DNA of 64,000 nt, taken from positions 89,982-153,981 of the forward strand of contig CAVWDE010000013.1 of assembly GCA_963753685.1 (NCBI GenBank). The letters are read 5' to 3'. The notes under the pieces are model-generated. The model was not told where the DNA came from. It saw nothing but the letters and a program-made list of their open reading frames with translations, and ran no database searches. The position numbers and the translations under genes are program-made. Of the stretch, positions 17,915 through 27,537 are shown one piece after another (the first letter of the stretch is position 1; every line of letters starts with the position of its first letter). This DNA comes from DATAOG01 sp963753685. Its GTDB lineage: Bacteria; Pseudomonadota; Alphaproteobacteria; Geminicoccales; Geminicoccaceae.

Positions 17915-18320
17915 AGACTGCTCCTCCCTTTTTGATCCGAACATACCCCGCCAGTTCAGCAGGCTAGGGGCCTGAAATGACAAAACGATGACGCCTCGCC
18001 AGCCGACGCCAAGCCGCGCGGAACGACCGGCAGCTGCCGACGGCCGAGGTGACCACGCAATTGTTGCCAGCGATCGGGGGACGGTGCAACGACTACCGCC
18101 ATACCGTGGCCTTCCTGGACCACCACATCTCGCGGACAGCCGAGATGAAGTCCAAGCGCCGCCATCCTGGGTAGAAGCGGCCGTCGGGCGATCGACCCGG
18201 TCATCGACGCTCTGACGGCCCGGCGCGCGGTTCGGCGGCGGGTCGGGGTGCATATTGACCGCGGGGTCGCGAAGGCGCACCCTTCGCCGATCGAGGGCGG
18301 CGCCGGCACCAGGGAGGCCG
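17915..18320. other. Intergenic between divergent phnS and alcohol dehydrogenase genes
   Basis: About 400 bases without a supported gene. Short frames exist: a plus-strand stretch near 18030-18172 reads AEVTTQLLPAIGGR then HTVAFLDHHISRTAEMKSKR and is mildly protein-like, possibly a transposase or regulator scrap, but has no start or partner. Both flanking genes diverge from here, so their promoters must lie inside. I could not place them with confidence. Confidence 0.35.
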
Positions 18321-19427
18321 GTGAACCTCCCGTTGGAGCCCAGGGTGAAAGCGGCGGTCTGTCGCGCGTTCCGAAGCCCGCTCGCGATCGAGCAGGTCGA
18401 CCTCGCCGAGCCTCGGGCGGGGGAGGTGAGGGTCAGGATCGCGGCCTGCGCGATCTGCCACAGCGACCTGCTCTTCCTCGCGGGCGCCTGGGGCGGCGAG
18501 CTGCCGGCCGTGGCCGGGCACGAGGCGGCCGGCATCGTCGAGCAGATCGGCGTCGGCGTCGAACGGGTCGCGCCGGGCGACCACGTCGTGGTCACGCTGG
18601 TGCGCGCCTGTGGTCACTGCCCGTTCTGCGCCCGCGGCGAGCGCTACTTATGCGAGACCAGGCTGCCCCTCGATCTGGCCTCGCCGCTGCGCGCGAGCGG
18701 CGACGGCGCGCCGATCCGCCAGGGGCTGCGGACCGGCGCGTTCGCCGAGCAGGTCGTGGTCCACGCCTCGCAGGTGGCAGCGATCCCGCGCGAAGTGCCG
18801 CTGGACAGCGCCTGCCTGCTGGCGTGCGGCGTGATCACCGGCATCGGCGCGGTCCTCAACACCGCAGCGATGCGCCCCGGCAGCCACGCCCTGACCATCG
18901 GCACCGGCGGCGTCGGCCTCAACTGCGTGCAGGGCGCGGCGCTCGCTGGCGCGCGCACCAATATCGCGATCGACATCTCGGACCAGAAGCTCGCGGCCGC
19001 GCGCAGCTTCGGCGCGAGCCATACGATCAACCCCGGCCAGGAGGACGTGCGCGCCGCGGTGCGCGCGCTCACCGATGGCCGCGGCGCGGACTACGTCTTC
19101 GTCGCCGCCGGCAGCGCCGCGGCCATCGAGCAGGGCGCCCGGCTCCTGCGCCGGGGCGGCACGCTCGTGGTCGTCGGCATGACCGCGGACGGCGTTCAGG
19201 TCCACTTCGAGGCGGTCGACATCGCCGATCGCGCGCTGCGCATCCTGGGCAGCAAGATGGGCTCGGTGCGCATGCCCCTCGACGTCCAGATGCTGGCCGA
19301 CTGGTACCTCGAGGGCCGCCTCAAGCTTGACGAGCTGATCTCCGCTCGCTACCCGCTGGAGCGGATCAACGAGGCCCTCGCGTCGGCCGCCGGCGGCGAG
19401 GCGCTGCGCAACGTGATCACCTTTTGA
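18321..19427 (+). CDS. Zinc-dependent medium-chain alcohol dehydrogenase
   Basis: A 368-residue MDR-family dehydrogenase. GTG at 18321 is chosen because GGGAGG lies just before it; GTG at 18345 is an alternative. Catalytic zinc ligands are C46 (AICHSDL) and H67-E68 (AGHEAAG). Structural zinc cysteines are C97, C100, C103 and C111. The nucleotide fold is TIGTGGVGLNCVQGA. The C-terminal ILGSKMGSVRMPLDVQ resembles class III/formaldehyde or benzyl alcohol dehydrogenases. It is followed by an enolase-superfamily gene starting within 25 bases, suggesting a joint catabolic pathway. The substrate is unknown. Confidence 0.9.
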   Translation: MNLPLEPRVKAAVCRAFRSPLAIEQVDLAEPRAGEVRVRIAACAICHSDLLFLAGAWGGELPAVAGHEAAGIVEQIGVGVERVAPGDHVVVTLVRACGHCPFCARGERYLCETRLPLDLASPLRASGDGAPIRQGLRTGAFAEQVVVHASQVAAIPREVPLDSACLLACGVITGIGAVLNTAAMRPGSHALTIGTGGVGLNCVQGAALAGARTNIAIDISDQKLAAARSFGASHTINPGQEDVRAAVRALTDGRGADYVFVAAGSAAAIEQGARLLRRGGTLVVVGMTADGVQVHFEAVDIADRALRILGSKMGSVRMPLDVQMLADWYLEGRLKLDELISARYPLERINEALASAAGGEALRNVITF

Positions 19428-19450
19428 GGGGCGGCGGACACCGGGTCGGC

Positions 19451-20551
19451 ATGCGCATCACGAGCATCGAGACCTTCAGCACCCGGGACCTGGGCCTGCT
19501 GCGCGTCCGCACCGACACGGGCGCCGAGGGCTGGGGCCAGGTCTCGCCCTACAACGCCGACCTCACCGCGCTGATCGTCCACCGTCAGATCGCGCCCCAT
19601 GCGCTCGGCCAGAGCGCGCTCGAGACCGAGCCCCTGGTCGACCTGATCACCGATCGGGAGCACAAGTTCCCGGGCTCCTACGTCTGGCGCGCGCTGGCCG
19701 GGCTGGATACCGCGCTCTGGGATCTGCGCGGCAAGCTCGAAGGCAAAAGCGTCTGCGAGCTGCTCGGCGGCGAGCCGCGGCCCTTGCGGGTCTACGCCTC
19801 CAGCATGCGCCGGGACATCACACCAGCGGCCGAGGCGGAGCGCCTCCTCCGCCTGCGCGAGCGCCACGGCTACGACGCCTTCAAGATCCGGGTCGGCAGC
19901 GAGTGCGGCCACGACCGGGACCAGTGGCCGGGCCGGACCGAGGCGATCGTGCCCGCGGTGCGCAGGGCGCTGGGCGACGACGTGGCGCTCCTGGTCGATG
20001 CCAACAGCTGCTATTCGCCGGGCCAGGCGATCGAGGTCGGCCGGATGCTCGAGGAGCATGGCTTCTGCCACTTCGAGGAGCCCTGCCCCTACTGGGAGCT
20101 GGAGTGGACCAAGGAGGTCGCCGACGCGCTCGAAGTCGCCGTGACCGGCGGCGAGCAGGACTGCGAGCTGCCGACCTGGCGGCGCATGATCCGGATGCGC
20201 GCGGTCGACGTCGTCCAGCCGGACATCTGCTATCTGGGCGGCCTCACCCGCACGCTCAGGGTCGTGGCCATGGCGCAGGCGGCCGGCCTGCCGATCACCC
20301 CGCATTCGGCCAATCTGTCGCTGGTGACCGTCTTCACGCTGCACATGATGGGCGCGATCGCGGGCGCCGGCGCTTATGTCGAGTTCTCGATCGAAAGCGC
20401 CGATCACTATCCCTGGCCGGATGGTATCTTCGCGCCGGCGCTGGTGGCCAAGGACGGCAAGGTCGCGATCCCGGACGGGCCCGGATGGGGGGTCGAGATC
20501 AACCCGGACTGGCTCGCGCAGGCCGTCTACCAGTCGAGCGAGCTCGACTGA
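19451..20551 (+). CDS. Mandelate racemase/muconate lactonizing enzyme-family protein
   Basis: A 366-residue enolase-superfamily enzyme. The ATG at 19451 (MRITSIETFS) is preferred over an in-frame TTG 27 bases upstream. Metal ligands are D183 (LVDANS), E209 or E210 (FEEP) and E235 (TGGEQD), and the His base is H285 (TPHSANLS). The usual KxK base motif reads K145-I-R147, so the second Lys is replaced by Arg. Sugar-acid dehydratases of the mandelate racemase subgroup are the closest functional guess. It probably acts with the upstream dehydrogenase and the downstream ABC importer. Confidence 0.88.
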   Translation: MRITSIETFSTRDLGLLRVRTDTGAEGWGQVSPYNADLTALIVHRQIAPHALGQSALETEPLVDLITDREHKFPGSYVWRALAGLDTALWDLRGKLEGKSVCELLGGEPRPLRVYASSMRRDITPAAEAERLLRLRERHGYDAFKIRVGSECGHDRDQWPGRTEAIVPAVRRALGDDVALLVDANSCYSPGQAIEVGRMLEEHGFCHFEEPCPYWELEWTKEVADALEVAVTGGEQDCELPTWRRMIRMRAVDVVQPDICYLGGLTRTLRVVAMAQAAGLPITPHSANLSLVTVFTLHMMGAIAGAGAYVEFSIESADHYPWPDGIFAPALVAKDGKVAIPDGPGWGVEINPDWLAQAVYQSSELD

Positions 20552-20666
20552 CCATGCGCCGCCATCCGGCCGCCCCGCCGTCTTGGGCTTGTCTTATTTC
20601 CGTCACAAACTTGCGGGCAGCGTCACCTTCGTGCGTTGTTGCCCAACTGAGAAAGGGAGGACTGCG

Positions 20667-21833
20667 ATGACAGATCACCTTCGTGCCGGGACCGGATCCG
20701 GCGGTGCGCGCTCGCAACCGGGCGTGCGCGCCAGCGCCGGGTGGCTCCTGGGAGCGGCGGCGGTCGCTGCCCTGACGCTCGCCTGCGGCAGCGCCGGCGC
20801 GGCGGATTCGAAGGCGGCCAGCGCCACCAGCGCCGCCGACTTCGGCGGCATGGACCAGCTGGTCGCGGCCGCCAAGAAGGAAGGCGAGCTCAACGTCATC
20901 GCCCTGCCGCCCGACTGGGCCAACTATGGCACGATGATCGAGACCTTCACCAAGAAGTACGGCATCAAGATCAACAGCGCCCAGCCCGACGGCAGCAGCC
21001 AGGACGAGATCAACGCCGCCAACCAGCTGAAGGGCCAGGCGCGCGCGCCCGACGTCTTCGACCTCGGCAGCAACGTCGCACTGCGCAACACCAAGCTGTT
21101 CAGCCCCTACCAGGTCGCGACCTGGGCCGACATCCCGGCTGCGCTCAAGGACCCGAAAGGGGTCTGGGTCAGCGACTACGGCGGCTACATGTCGATCGGC
21201 TACGACGCCGGTAGCGTGCCCGCCCCGATGAGCGTGAACGACCTCCTCAAGCCCGAATACCGCGGCAAGGTCGCGCTCAACGGCAATCCCACCCAGGCGT
21301 CCGCGGGCTTCCACGGCGTGATGATGGCAGCGCTCGCCAACGGCGGCTCGGGCGACAACATCGCGCCCGGTGTCGAGTTCTTCCACAAGCTCAAGGAGGC
21401 CGGCAACTTCCTGCCGGTCGATCCGACCCCGGCCACGATCGCCTCCGGCCAGACCCCGGTCGTGATCGACTGGGAGTATCTGAACGTCGCCCAGACCGCC
21501 GCGCTCAAGGGCAAGCGGGACTGGAAGCTGGTGGTGCCCGCGGGTGCTGTGGTCGGCGCCTTCTATGTGCAGGCGATCAACAAGGATGGCCCGCACCCGG
21601 CGGCCGCGCGGCTGTGGGAGGAGTTCCTCTACTCCGATGAGGGCCAGAACATCTGGCTGCAGGGCTTCGCCCGCCCGGTGCGCATCGACGCGATGGTGCA
21701 GGCGGGTACGGTCGACAAGCAGGCGGTGGCGAACCTGCCGGCGGTCCAGGGCACGCCCGTGTTCCTGACCCAGGCTCAGCTCGCCAAGCAGCAGCAGTAC
21801 CTGCTCGAGCATTGGGAGCAGGCGGTCGAGTGA
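20667..21833 (+). CDS. ABC transporter substrate-binding protein (SBP_bac_8-like)
   Basis: A 388-residue exported protein. The start is ATG at 20667 after AAGGGAGG. It has a long N-region, a hydrophobic core WLLGAAAVAALTLACGSAGA and possible lipoprotein-like Cys before AD, although AxAD cleavage is also possible. The mature body has LVAAAKKEGELNVIALPPDW, YGIKINSAQPDGSSQDE and APDVFDLGSNVA, as in extracellular solute-binding proteins for iron, putrescine or opine-type ligands. Two permeases and an ATPase follow directly. The ligand is not determinable, and the context suggests a sugar-acid or amine-like compound. Confidence 0.87.
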   Translation: MTDHLRAGTGSGGARSQPGVRASAGWLLGAAAVAALTLACGSAGAADSKAASATSAADFGGMDQLVAAAKKEGELNVIALPPDWANYGTMIETFTKKYGIKINSAQPDGSSQDEINAANQLKGQARAPDVFDLGSNVALRNTKLFSPYQVATWADIPAALKDPKGVWVSDYGGYMSIGYDAGSVPAPMSVNDLLKPEYRGKVALNGNPTQASAGFHGVMMAALANGGSGDNIAPGVEFFHKLKEAGNFLPVDPTPATIASGQTPVVIDWEYLNVAQTAALKGKRDWKLVVPAGAVVGAFYVQAINKDGPHPAAARLWEEFLYSDEGQNIWLQGFARPVRIDAMVQAGTVDKQAVANLPAVQGTPVFLTQAQLAKQQQYLLEHWEQAVE

Positions 21834-22775
21834 CGCCCGGCGCGATCGTAAGCGGACGCGCGCCCGCTCGCCACGCCGGCGACCCTGGCCGGTGCCGTCG
21901 CGCCGCGCGACGGCATCGGCGCCGCCTTGCGCCGCCGGCTCGACTACCTGGGCCTGCTGCCGTTCGCGGTCTTCGTAGCCCTGTTCCTGCTCTGGCCGAC
22001 CGTCTGGTCGTGCTCGGCGCGTTCGAGGATCCCGACGGCGGGTGGACGCTCGCCAACCTCGCGCAGACCGCGCAGGGCAGCTACCTGCAGACCTTCGTGA
22101 CCTCGGTCCTGTTGTCGGCGATCACGGCGGTGCTGGGCGCGGTCTTCGGCGCGCTGCTCGCCTGGGCGATCTCGGTCGGCCGCCGCGATGGCCTCTTGCG
22201 CCGCCTCGTGCTCGCGGGCTCCGGCACGCTCGCCCAGTTCGGCGGCGTCATGCTGGCCTTCGCCTTCCTCGCGACCTTCGGCTTCAACGGCCTCGTGACC
22301 TTGTTCCTGCACGATCGCCTGGGCGTCGACACCTTCGCCTGGGGCGCCTGGATTTATGAATTGCCCGGCCTCGTCCTGGTCTACACCTACTTCCAGATCC
22401 CGCTCATGGTGATCGTCTTTCTGCCCGCGGTCGACGGCCTGCGGCCGCAATGGCGGGAGGCCTGCGAGAGCCTGGGCGGCAGCGGCTGGACCTACTGGCG
22501 CTATGTCGGCTTCCCGATCCTCTGGCCGCCCTTCCTCGGCGCCACGTTGCTGCTGTTCGCCAACGCCTTCTCGGCCTATGCGACCGCCAAGGCGCTGATC
22601 TCCCAGGCGAGCCCCTTGGTGCCGCTCAGGATCGGGACCTTCCTCACCAGCGAGATCGTGCTCGGCCAGGCAGAACGTCGGCAAGGCGCTGGCCTTCGGC
22701 ATGATCGTGATCGTGGCGCTCACCATGACGGTCTACGCGCTCCTGCAGAGGCGGACCTCGCGATGGCTGCGCTGA
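21830..22775 (+). pseudogene. ABC transporter permease, first subunit, frameshifted
   Basis: The protein is recognisable but split over two frames. The N-terminal helix YLGLLPFAVFVALFLLWPTV is read in one frame. From about 22008 the reading continues as LGAFEDPDGGWTLANLAQ in another, consistent with one missing base in TGG-TCGTG. After LGQ near 22669 it returns as QNVGKALAFGMIVIVALTMT to TGA at 22773-22775, consistent with one extra G at 22670. Helices and the EAA loop (WREACESLGGSGWTYWRY) are otherwise intact. The start is unclear: GTG at 21830 lies in a different frame from the first helix, while TTG at 21930 is in frame. It overlaps the second permease by 13 bases. Confidence 0.75.
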
Positions 22776-23575
22776 GCCGGCCCGGGCAGCGCTCATTGAG
22801 CGGCGCCGGCGCGCTCCGTTACGCGGTGCTGCTGGTGACCGGCGTCTACATGCTCCTGCCGCTCGCGGCGATGCTCGAGTTCTCGACCCGCGGCATCGGC
22901 GGCGCGCGCAGCTTTGCCGCCTGGGTCGCGATCGGCGCCGACCCGGATCTACTGCAGGCGATGCAGGTGTCGTTCGAGCTCGCCGTGCTCACCGTCCTTT
23001 TGATGCTCGTGCTCCTGGTGCCGACCATGGTCTGGGTCCAGCTCCGCCTGCCGAAGCTCCTGCGCGTGGTCGAGTTCGTCTGCCTTTTGCCGCTGACCAT
23101 CCCGGCGATCGTGCTCGTGGTCGGGCTGACCCCGGTCTACCGCTGGGTCTGGGATCTGCTCGGCGAATCCCCGAACACCCTGACCTTCGTCTACACCATC
23201 CTGGTGCTGCCGTTCGCCTACCGGGCGCTCGCCGCCGGTCTCGGCGCCCTCGACCTCGTGACCCTGGCCGAAGCCGGGCGCAGCCTCGGCTGCTCCTGGT
23301 TCGGCGTGATCTGGCGGATCGTCGTGCCCAACATCATGGGCGCGATCATGTCCGCGGCCCTGATCTCGGTCGCCCTCGTGCTCGGCGAGTTCACGATCTC
23401 GTCGCTGCTCAACTTCGATACCCTGCAGGTCGTGATCAACCTCCTGGGCAAGCGCGACGCCAGCATCGCGGTCGCGGTCTCGCTGGCCGCCCTGCTGCTG
23501 GCCGCGGCCCTGCTGTTCCTGTTGTCGTTCATCGACCAGAGCGGCCGCGCCCGCGTGCGCGTGGCGGACGAATGA
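22763..23575 (+). CDS. ABC transporter permease, second subunit
   Basis: A 270-residue inner-membrane permease with six helices starting at ATG 22763. The EAA loop is LVTLAEAGRSLGCSWFGVIW and the last helix is SIAVAVSLAALLLAAALLFL. It belongs to the PotC/PhnV-like second permease type. It is coupled to the upstream permease (13-base overlap) and to the ATPase gene (ATGA overlap at 23572). Confidence 0.9.
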   Translation: MAALSRPGQRSLSGAGALRYAVLLVTGVYMLLPLAAMLEFSTRGIGGARSFAAWVAIGADPDLLQAMQVSFELAVLTVLLMLVLLVPTMVWVQLRLPKLLRVVEFVCLLPLTIPAIVLVVGLTPVYRWVWDLLGESPNTLTFVYTILVLPFAYRALAAGLGALDLVTLAEAGRSLGCSWFGVIWRIVVPNIMGAIMSAALISVALVLGEFTISSLLNFDTLQVVINLLGKRDASIAVAVSLAALLLAAALLFLLSFIDQSGRARVRVADE

Positions 23576-24663
23576 CCCTGCAGCCGCCGCTCGAGCGTCC
23601 CACGGCGGCCGCGTCCGGCTCCTCCCGCGCCGGGGTGCGCGTGCAGCTGGTCGAGCTGCGGCGCCGGTTCGGCGAGGTCAGGGCGCTGGATGGCCTGTCG
23701 CTCGATCTGGCCCCGGGCGAGCTCGTGGCCTTGCTCGGCCCCTCGGGTTGCGGCAAGACCACGGCGTTGCGCTCGCTCGCCGGCCTGGAGCGGCTCGACT
23801 CCGGCCGCGTCCTGGTCGCCGACCGGGACATCACCGACACCCCCGCCAGCCGGCGCGACATGGGCATGGTGTTCCAGGCCTACAGCCTGTTCCCCCATCT
23901 GAGCGCGCGCGAGAACGTCGCCTTCGGCCTGCGCCTGCGGCGGATGGCGAGCGCTAAGCGCCTCAAGGTGGCGGACCGGCTGCTCGAGCTCGTCCACCTC
24001 GCGACCCAGGGCAACCGCTACCCGCACGAGCTCTCGGGCGGCCAGCAGCAGCGGGTGGCGCTCGCCCGGGCACTCGCGATCGAGCCCCAGGTCCTCCTGC
24101 TCGACGAGCCGCTCTCGGCGCTCGACGCCAAGGTGCGCTCGAGCCTGCGCGACGAGATCCGCCGGATCCAGACCGAGGTCGGCATCACGACCGTGTTCGT
24201 GACCCACGACCAGGACGAGGCGCTGGCGATCGCCGACCGCGTGGCGGTCATCTTCGCCGGCCAGGTGGCCCAGATCGCCCCGCCCGCCGAGCTCTACGAG
24301 CGACCGCGCAGCGCCCAGGTGGCCGACTTCGTCGGCCTCTCCAACCGCATCCGCGGCGAGGCCAAGGCCGGCGCGGCGGTCGTGCTGGACGCCCGCCTGC
24401 CGCTGCTCGAAGGCTCGGCGCCCGAGGGGCCGGTCACGGTCCTGGTCCGGCCCGAGATGGTCGAGCTGAAGCCCGACCCTGCCGGCCCGGACCGGGTGGT
24501 CACGGTCAGCTTCCTGGGCTCGATCGCACGCGTCCAGGTGCGCCTTGGCGACGGCACGCTGGTGCTCGCGCAGGTGTCGAGCACCGAGGTCCGCCGTTTC
24601 GCGCCGGGCGAAGCGGTGCGCGTCGGCCTGAAGCCAACCCCCGCCCTCGCCGTCAAAGCCTGA
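23572..24663 (+). CDS. ABC transporter ATP-binding protein (PotA/FbpC type)
   Basis: A 363-residue ATPase. Walker A is GPSGCGKT (56-63), the Q-loop is VFQAYSLFP, the signature is LSGGQQQR (154-161), Walker B is VLLLDEP (174-180) and the switch is FVTHDQDEA. A TOBE domain (VTVLVRPEMVELKPD onwards) occupies the C-terminal quarter. It energises the importer whose binding protein is at 20667 and permeases are at 21830 and 22763. The first 22 residues are a low-complexity extension. Confidence 0.92.
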   Translation: MTLQPPLERPTAAASGSSRAGVRVQLVELRRRFGEVRALDGLSLDLAPGELVALLGPSGCGKTTALRSLAGLERLDSGRVLVADRDITDTPASRRDMGMVFQAYSLFPHLSARENVAFGLRLRRMASAKRLKVADRLLELVHLATQGNRYPHELSGGQQQRVALARALAIEPQVLLLDEPLSALDAKVRSSLRDEIRRIQTEVGITTVFVTHDQDEALAIADRVAVIFAGQVAQIAPPAELYERPRSAQVADFVGLSNRIRGEAKAGAAVVLDARLPLLEGSAPEGPVTVLVRPEMVELKPDPAGPDRVVTVSFLGSIARVQVRLGDGTLVLAQVSSTEVRRFAPGEAVRVGLKPTPALAVKA

Positions 24664-24694
24664 GCGCCCCGGAGCTGCCGCGATCTTTGGCTCG

Positions 24695-24721
24695 CCGCGC
24701 CACCTGCCCCTTAAGGCGCGG
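24695..24721. terminator. Possible bidirectional terminator hairpin
   Basis: CCGCGCC (24695-24701) and GGCGCGG (24715-24721) form a 7-base stem with a 13-base loop between two convergent genes. There is no long T run, so termination efficiency is uncertain. Confidence 0.35.
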
Positions 24722-24724
24722 TGA

Positions 24725-26329
24725 TCACTGTCCGGCCGGCAAAATCCGCGGCGGCGTCAGCGGATTGGGCGGCGGCCGCCGCAGCAGCAGGACGAGCAAA
24801 ATGCCCAGGAGCGAAACCCAGGCGATCAGCCAGAACGCGTCGATGTAGGCCAGCACGTAGGCTTGGCGGCGCACCGCGTTGGCGAGCACGCCCAGGCCCT
24901 GCACAGTCGCCTGGCCAAGCCCGGTCGGGCGGCTGTCGAACGGGGCGGCCAGTTGGGTCGCCGCCCGGCCAACCGCGAATGACCCCTCGGTGACATGCAG
25001 ACCGATCAGGTTCGAATGGACCTGCTCGCGCACGCGCACGAAGGTCTGAATCACCGCGTTGCCGGATTCGATGCCGATCAGCCGCGCGATCTGGATCGTC
25101 GCGGCGATCGCCGCCGCCTGCGGCGGCGTGATGTTGGCGACCGCGAAGGTGACGAGCGAGGTCAGCGCAAAGGCGAGCCCGACCGCCTCGATCGCCGCCG
25201 AAGGGACGAAATTGGCGCTGACCCAGTCATGCGTCAGCCCGGTATTGAGCCAGCTGCCGACCGCGATCATCGCGAACCCGAACACCAGCAGCAGGCGCGC
25301 ATCGATCCGGCGCAACAGCCACGCCACGAGCGGTATCAGCACGAATTGCGGCAACGCGATCCAGTAGAGCGCGTCGTTGATCTGCAAGGCGCGCAGCCCC
25401 TGAACCCGGGTCAGGTAGTCGGGCAGGATGAAGGATGTCGCCGCGACGCCGAACCCGTACACCGCGATCAGCAGAGACGGCACCGCGGCATTGGGCTGGA
25501 TCAGCACCCGCAGATGGATCAACGGCGACTGGGCGCGGCTCTCATGGACCAGAAAGGCCGTGATCAGCAGCGCGCCCGCGAGCAGGAGACCGGTGACGGT
25601 GCCGGAACTGAGCCAGTCGAGGCGATTGCCCTGATCGAGCCCGGCATAGAGCAGGCCGAAGCCGACGCCGGCGTAGACGATCCCGCCCCAATCGGTCCGC
25701 TCCAGCAGCTCGCGATCGATCGGGCGGCGCGGCATCGAGAACGCCGCGAGACCGGTCATGACCGGCGTCAGCACCACGTTCTGCCAGAAGATCCACTGCC
25801 AATGGCCGGTGTCGGCGTACCAGCCCTCGATCGCGCCGCCGATGTTCTGCGAAAACACGAAGCGGAACGCGTAGGCGGCGATGCCCCAGATCCACCATCG
25901 CGGCGCCAGGCTGCGCAGGATGAAGCCGAGTGCTGCCGGGATGAAGGCGCCGACCGCGAGCCCGCGGATGAATTGCAGCCCGATCAGCGTGTCGTAATCA
26001 TGCGCAAACGGCGGCAGCAGCGAGGCCGCGGCAAAGATCGTCCCGGTCCACAGCAGGACCCGCCTGGCGCTGAGCACGGTGCTCATCCAGGCGGCCGCGG
26101 GCGTCACCACCATCTGCGCGGCCGAGAACACGGTGCTGACCCAGGACGCCTCGTCGAAGCCGAGGCCGAGCGCGCCGCGGATGTCGGCCAGACCGGAGAC
26201 GGTGATGCGCACGTTCAGGGTCGAGATGAACGCGCCGAGCAGCACCGCCATGACCCCGATGACCGGGCGCTCGCAACGTCCCCACCCGGCGAACGGCAGC
26301 GCCGGGGCGGCGGCGACGCTCGCGGGCAT
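24725..26329 (-). CDS. DHA2-type MFS efflux pump (EmrB-like)
   Basis: A 534-residue membrane protein with about 14 hydrophobic segments, as in DHA2 drug:H+ antiporters. The N-terminal block VLLGAFISTLNVRITVSGLADI and the motif C-like region QFIRGLAVGAFIPAALGFIL are typical. The start is taken as ATG 26329; GTG at 26335, overlapping the adaptor's stop (GTGA), is also possible. It works with the adjacent HlyD-type adaptor to expel hydrophobic compounds across both membranes, with an outer-membrane channel that is not encoded here. Confidence 0.88.
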   Translation of the reverse strand: MPASVAAAPALPFAGWGRCERPVIGVMAVLLGAFISTLNVRITVSGLADIRGALGLGFDEASWVSTVFSAAQMVVTPAAAWMSTVLSARRVLLWTGTIFAAASLLPPFAHDYDTLIGLQFIRGLAVGAFIPAALGFILRSLAPRWWIWGIAAYAFRFVFSQNIGGAIEGWYADTGHWQWIFWQNVVLTPVMTGLAAFSMPRRPIDRELLERTDWGGIVYAGVGFGLLYAGLDQGNRLDWLSSGTVTGLLLAGALLITAFLVHESRAQSPLIHLRVLIQPNAAVPSLLIAVYGFGVAATSFILPDYLTRVQGLRALQINDALYWIALPQFVLIPLVAWLLRRIDARLLLVFGFAMIAVGSWLNTGLTHDWVSANFVPSAAIEAVGLAFALTSLVTFAVANITPPQAAAIAATIQIARLIGIESGNAVIQTFVRVREQVHSNLIGLHVTEGSFAVGRAATQLAAPFDSRPTGLGQATVQGLGVLANAVRRQAYVLAYIDAFWLIAWVSLLGILLVLLLRRPPPNPLTPPRILPAGQ

Positions 26330-26331
26330 GG

Positions 26332-27477
26332 TCACGGCGGTGCCGTGTCGGTCAGGATGGTCGCGATCACCGACATCCCGGGGCGCAGCCTGCCCTTGAG
26401 CGGATGGTTCGGGTCGAGCCGCAGTTTGACCGGGATCCGCTGCACGACCTTGGTGAAATTGCCGGTCGCGTTGTCGGGCGGCAGCAGGCTGAACTGCGAG
26501 CCGCTCGCCGGCGCGATGCTGTCGACCTGGGCGTCGACGACGGTGCCCGGGAAGGTGTCGACGCGGATCTCGGCCCGCTGGCCGACCGCGACATGGGTGA
26601 GCTGGGTCTCCTTGTAGTTCGCGATCACCCACACGTTATCGAGCGGCACGACCGAGATCACCTGGGTCCCGGCATGCACGTACTGCCCGTCGCGCACGCC
26701 GCGCTCGCTGACCTCGCCCGCGACCGGGGCGGCAATGCGCGTGTAGCCGAGGTTGATCGTCGCGAGCTCGAGCGCCGCGGCCTTGGCCTTGTAGTCGGCC
26801 CGCAGCTGGGATTCCTCGGTGTCGAGCACCGCGAGTTGTTGGCGCTCGGCGGCGAGCGCGGCCTGGTCGCGGACCAGGGTCGCGGCGGAGCGTTTTTCCG
26901 CGGCGATCGCCTGCTCGACCTTCTGCGCGGTGCCGAAGGTCGTCGCGAGCAGCTCGCGCTGCCGCTCCGCCTCGTCCTTGGTGCGCTCGACATCGGCCTC
27001 GGTCGCGGCAATCGCGGCTTCCGCTGCGGCCACCTGCGCTTTCTGCATCGCCTTGCGTGACTTGATGTTCGCGATCGCGGCTTCGGCCCCCAGAAGCGCT
27101 GCCTGGGCTTGCGCGACCTGGGCCTGGTAGTCGGCATCGTCGATCTCGACCAGGAGCTCGCCCTTCTGCACGCGCTGGAAGTCATTGACCGCGACATGGC
27201 CCACATAGCCGTCGACCTGGGCGCTGAGCGGGGTCACATCGCCCCGGACGTAGGCATCGTCGGTGACTTGCCGCGTGGCATCGCCGACCCAGCGATCCCA
27301 TTGGGTCGTCAACAGCACGACGATGGCGCCGGCGGCAGCGAGGACGGCGACCCGGACGAGGACGTCGACGGACCAGAGCCGCCGCCGGGCCGGCGATGGG
27401 GCTGCAGGCGGCGCGAGAGCGGTCGGCGATGCTGCGCCCGCGTCGTCACGTTCGGGCAGCAATCGGGGCTCAGCCAT
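26332..27477 (-). CDS. HlyD-family membrane fusion protein (EmrA-like)
   Basis: A 381-residue adaptor with one N-terminal membrane helix (VAVLAAAGAIVVLLTTQW) and a periplasmic body. TDDAYVRGDVTPLSAQVDGYV opens the lipoyl/barrel-sandwich domain. A long Ala/Glu/Gln-rich coiled coil spans about 110-215. INLGYTRIAAPVAGEVSERG returns to the lipoyl domain, and VIANYKETQLTHV begins the beta-barrel. It starts at ATG 27477 and is the first gene of the efflux pair. Confidence 0.9.
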   Translation of the reverse strand: MAEPRLLPERDDAGAASPTALAPPAAPSPARRRLWSVDVLVRVAVLAAAGAIVVLLTTQWDRWVGDATRQVTDDAYVRGDVTPLSAQVDGYVGHVAVNDFQRVQKGELLVEIDDADYQAQVAQAQAALLGAEAAIANIKSRKAMQKAQVAAAEAAIAATEADVERTKDEAERQRELLATTFGTAQKVEQAIAAEKRSAATLVRDQAALAAERQQLAVLDTEESQLRADYKAKAAALELATINLGYTRIAAPVAGEVSERGVRDGQYVHAGTQVISVVPLDNVWVIANYKETQLTHVAVGQRAEIRVDTFPGTVVDAQVDSIAPASGSQFSLLPPDNATGNFTKVVQRIPVKLRLDPNHPLKGRLRPGMSVIATILTDTAPP

Positions 27478-27537
27478 GCCACTCGCTCCCTGTTCTCGCG
27501 CCGTCTCGCATCCCCCGTACCCGCCGTCAGGACGCGC

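Noticed and set aside
21812..23575. A 587-residue frame looking like a two-permease fusion
   Set aside because: Two single-base breaks in the first permease bring the frames together. The second permease has its own ATG at 22763, and the first one's conserved C-terminus ends at 22775 in another frame.
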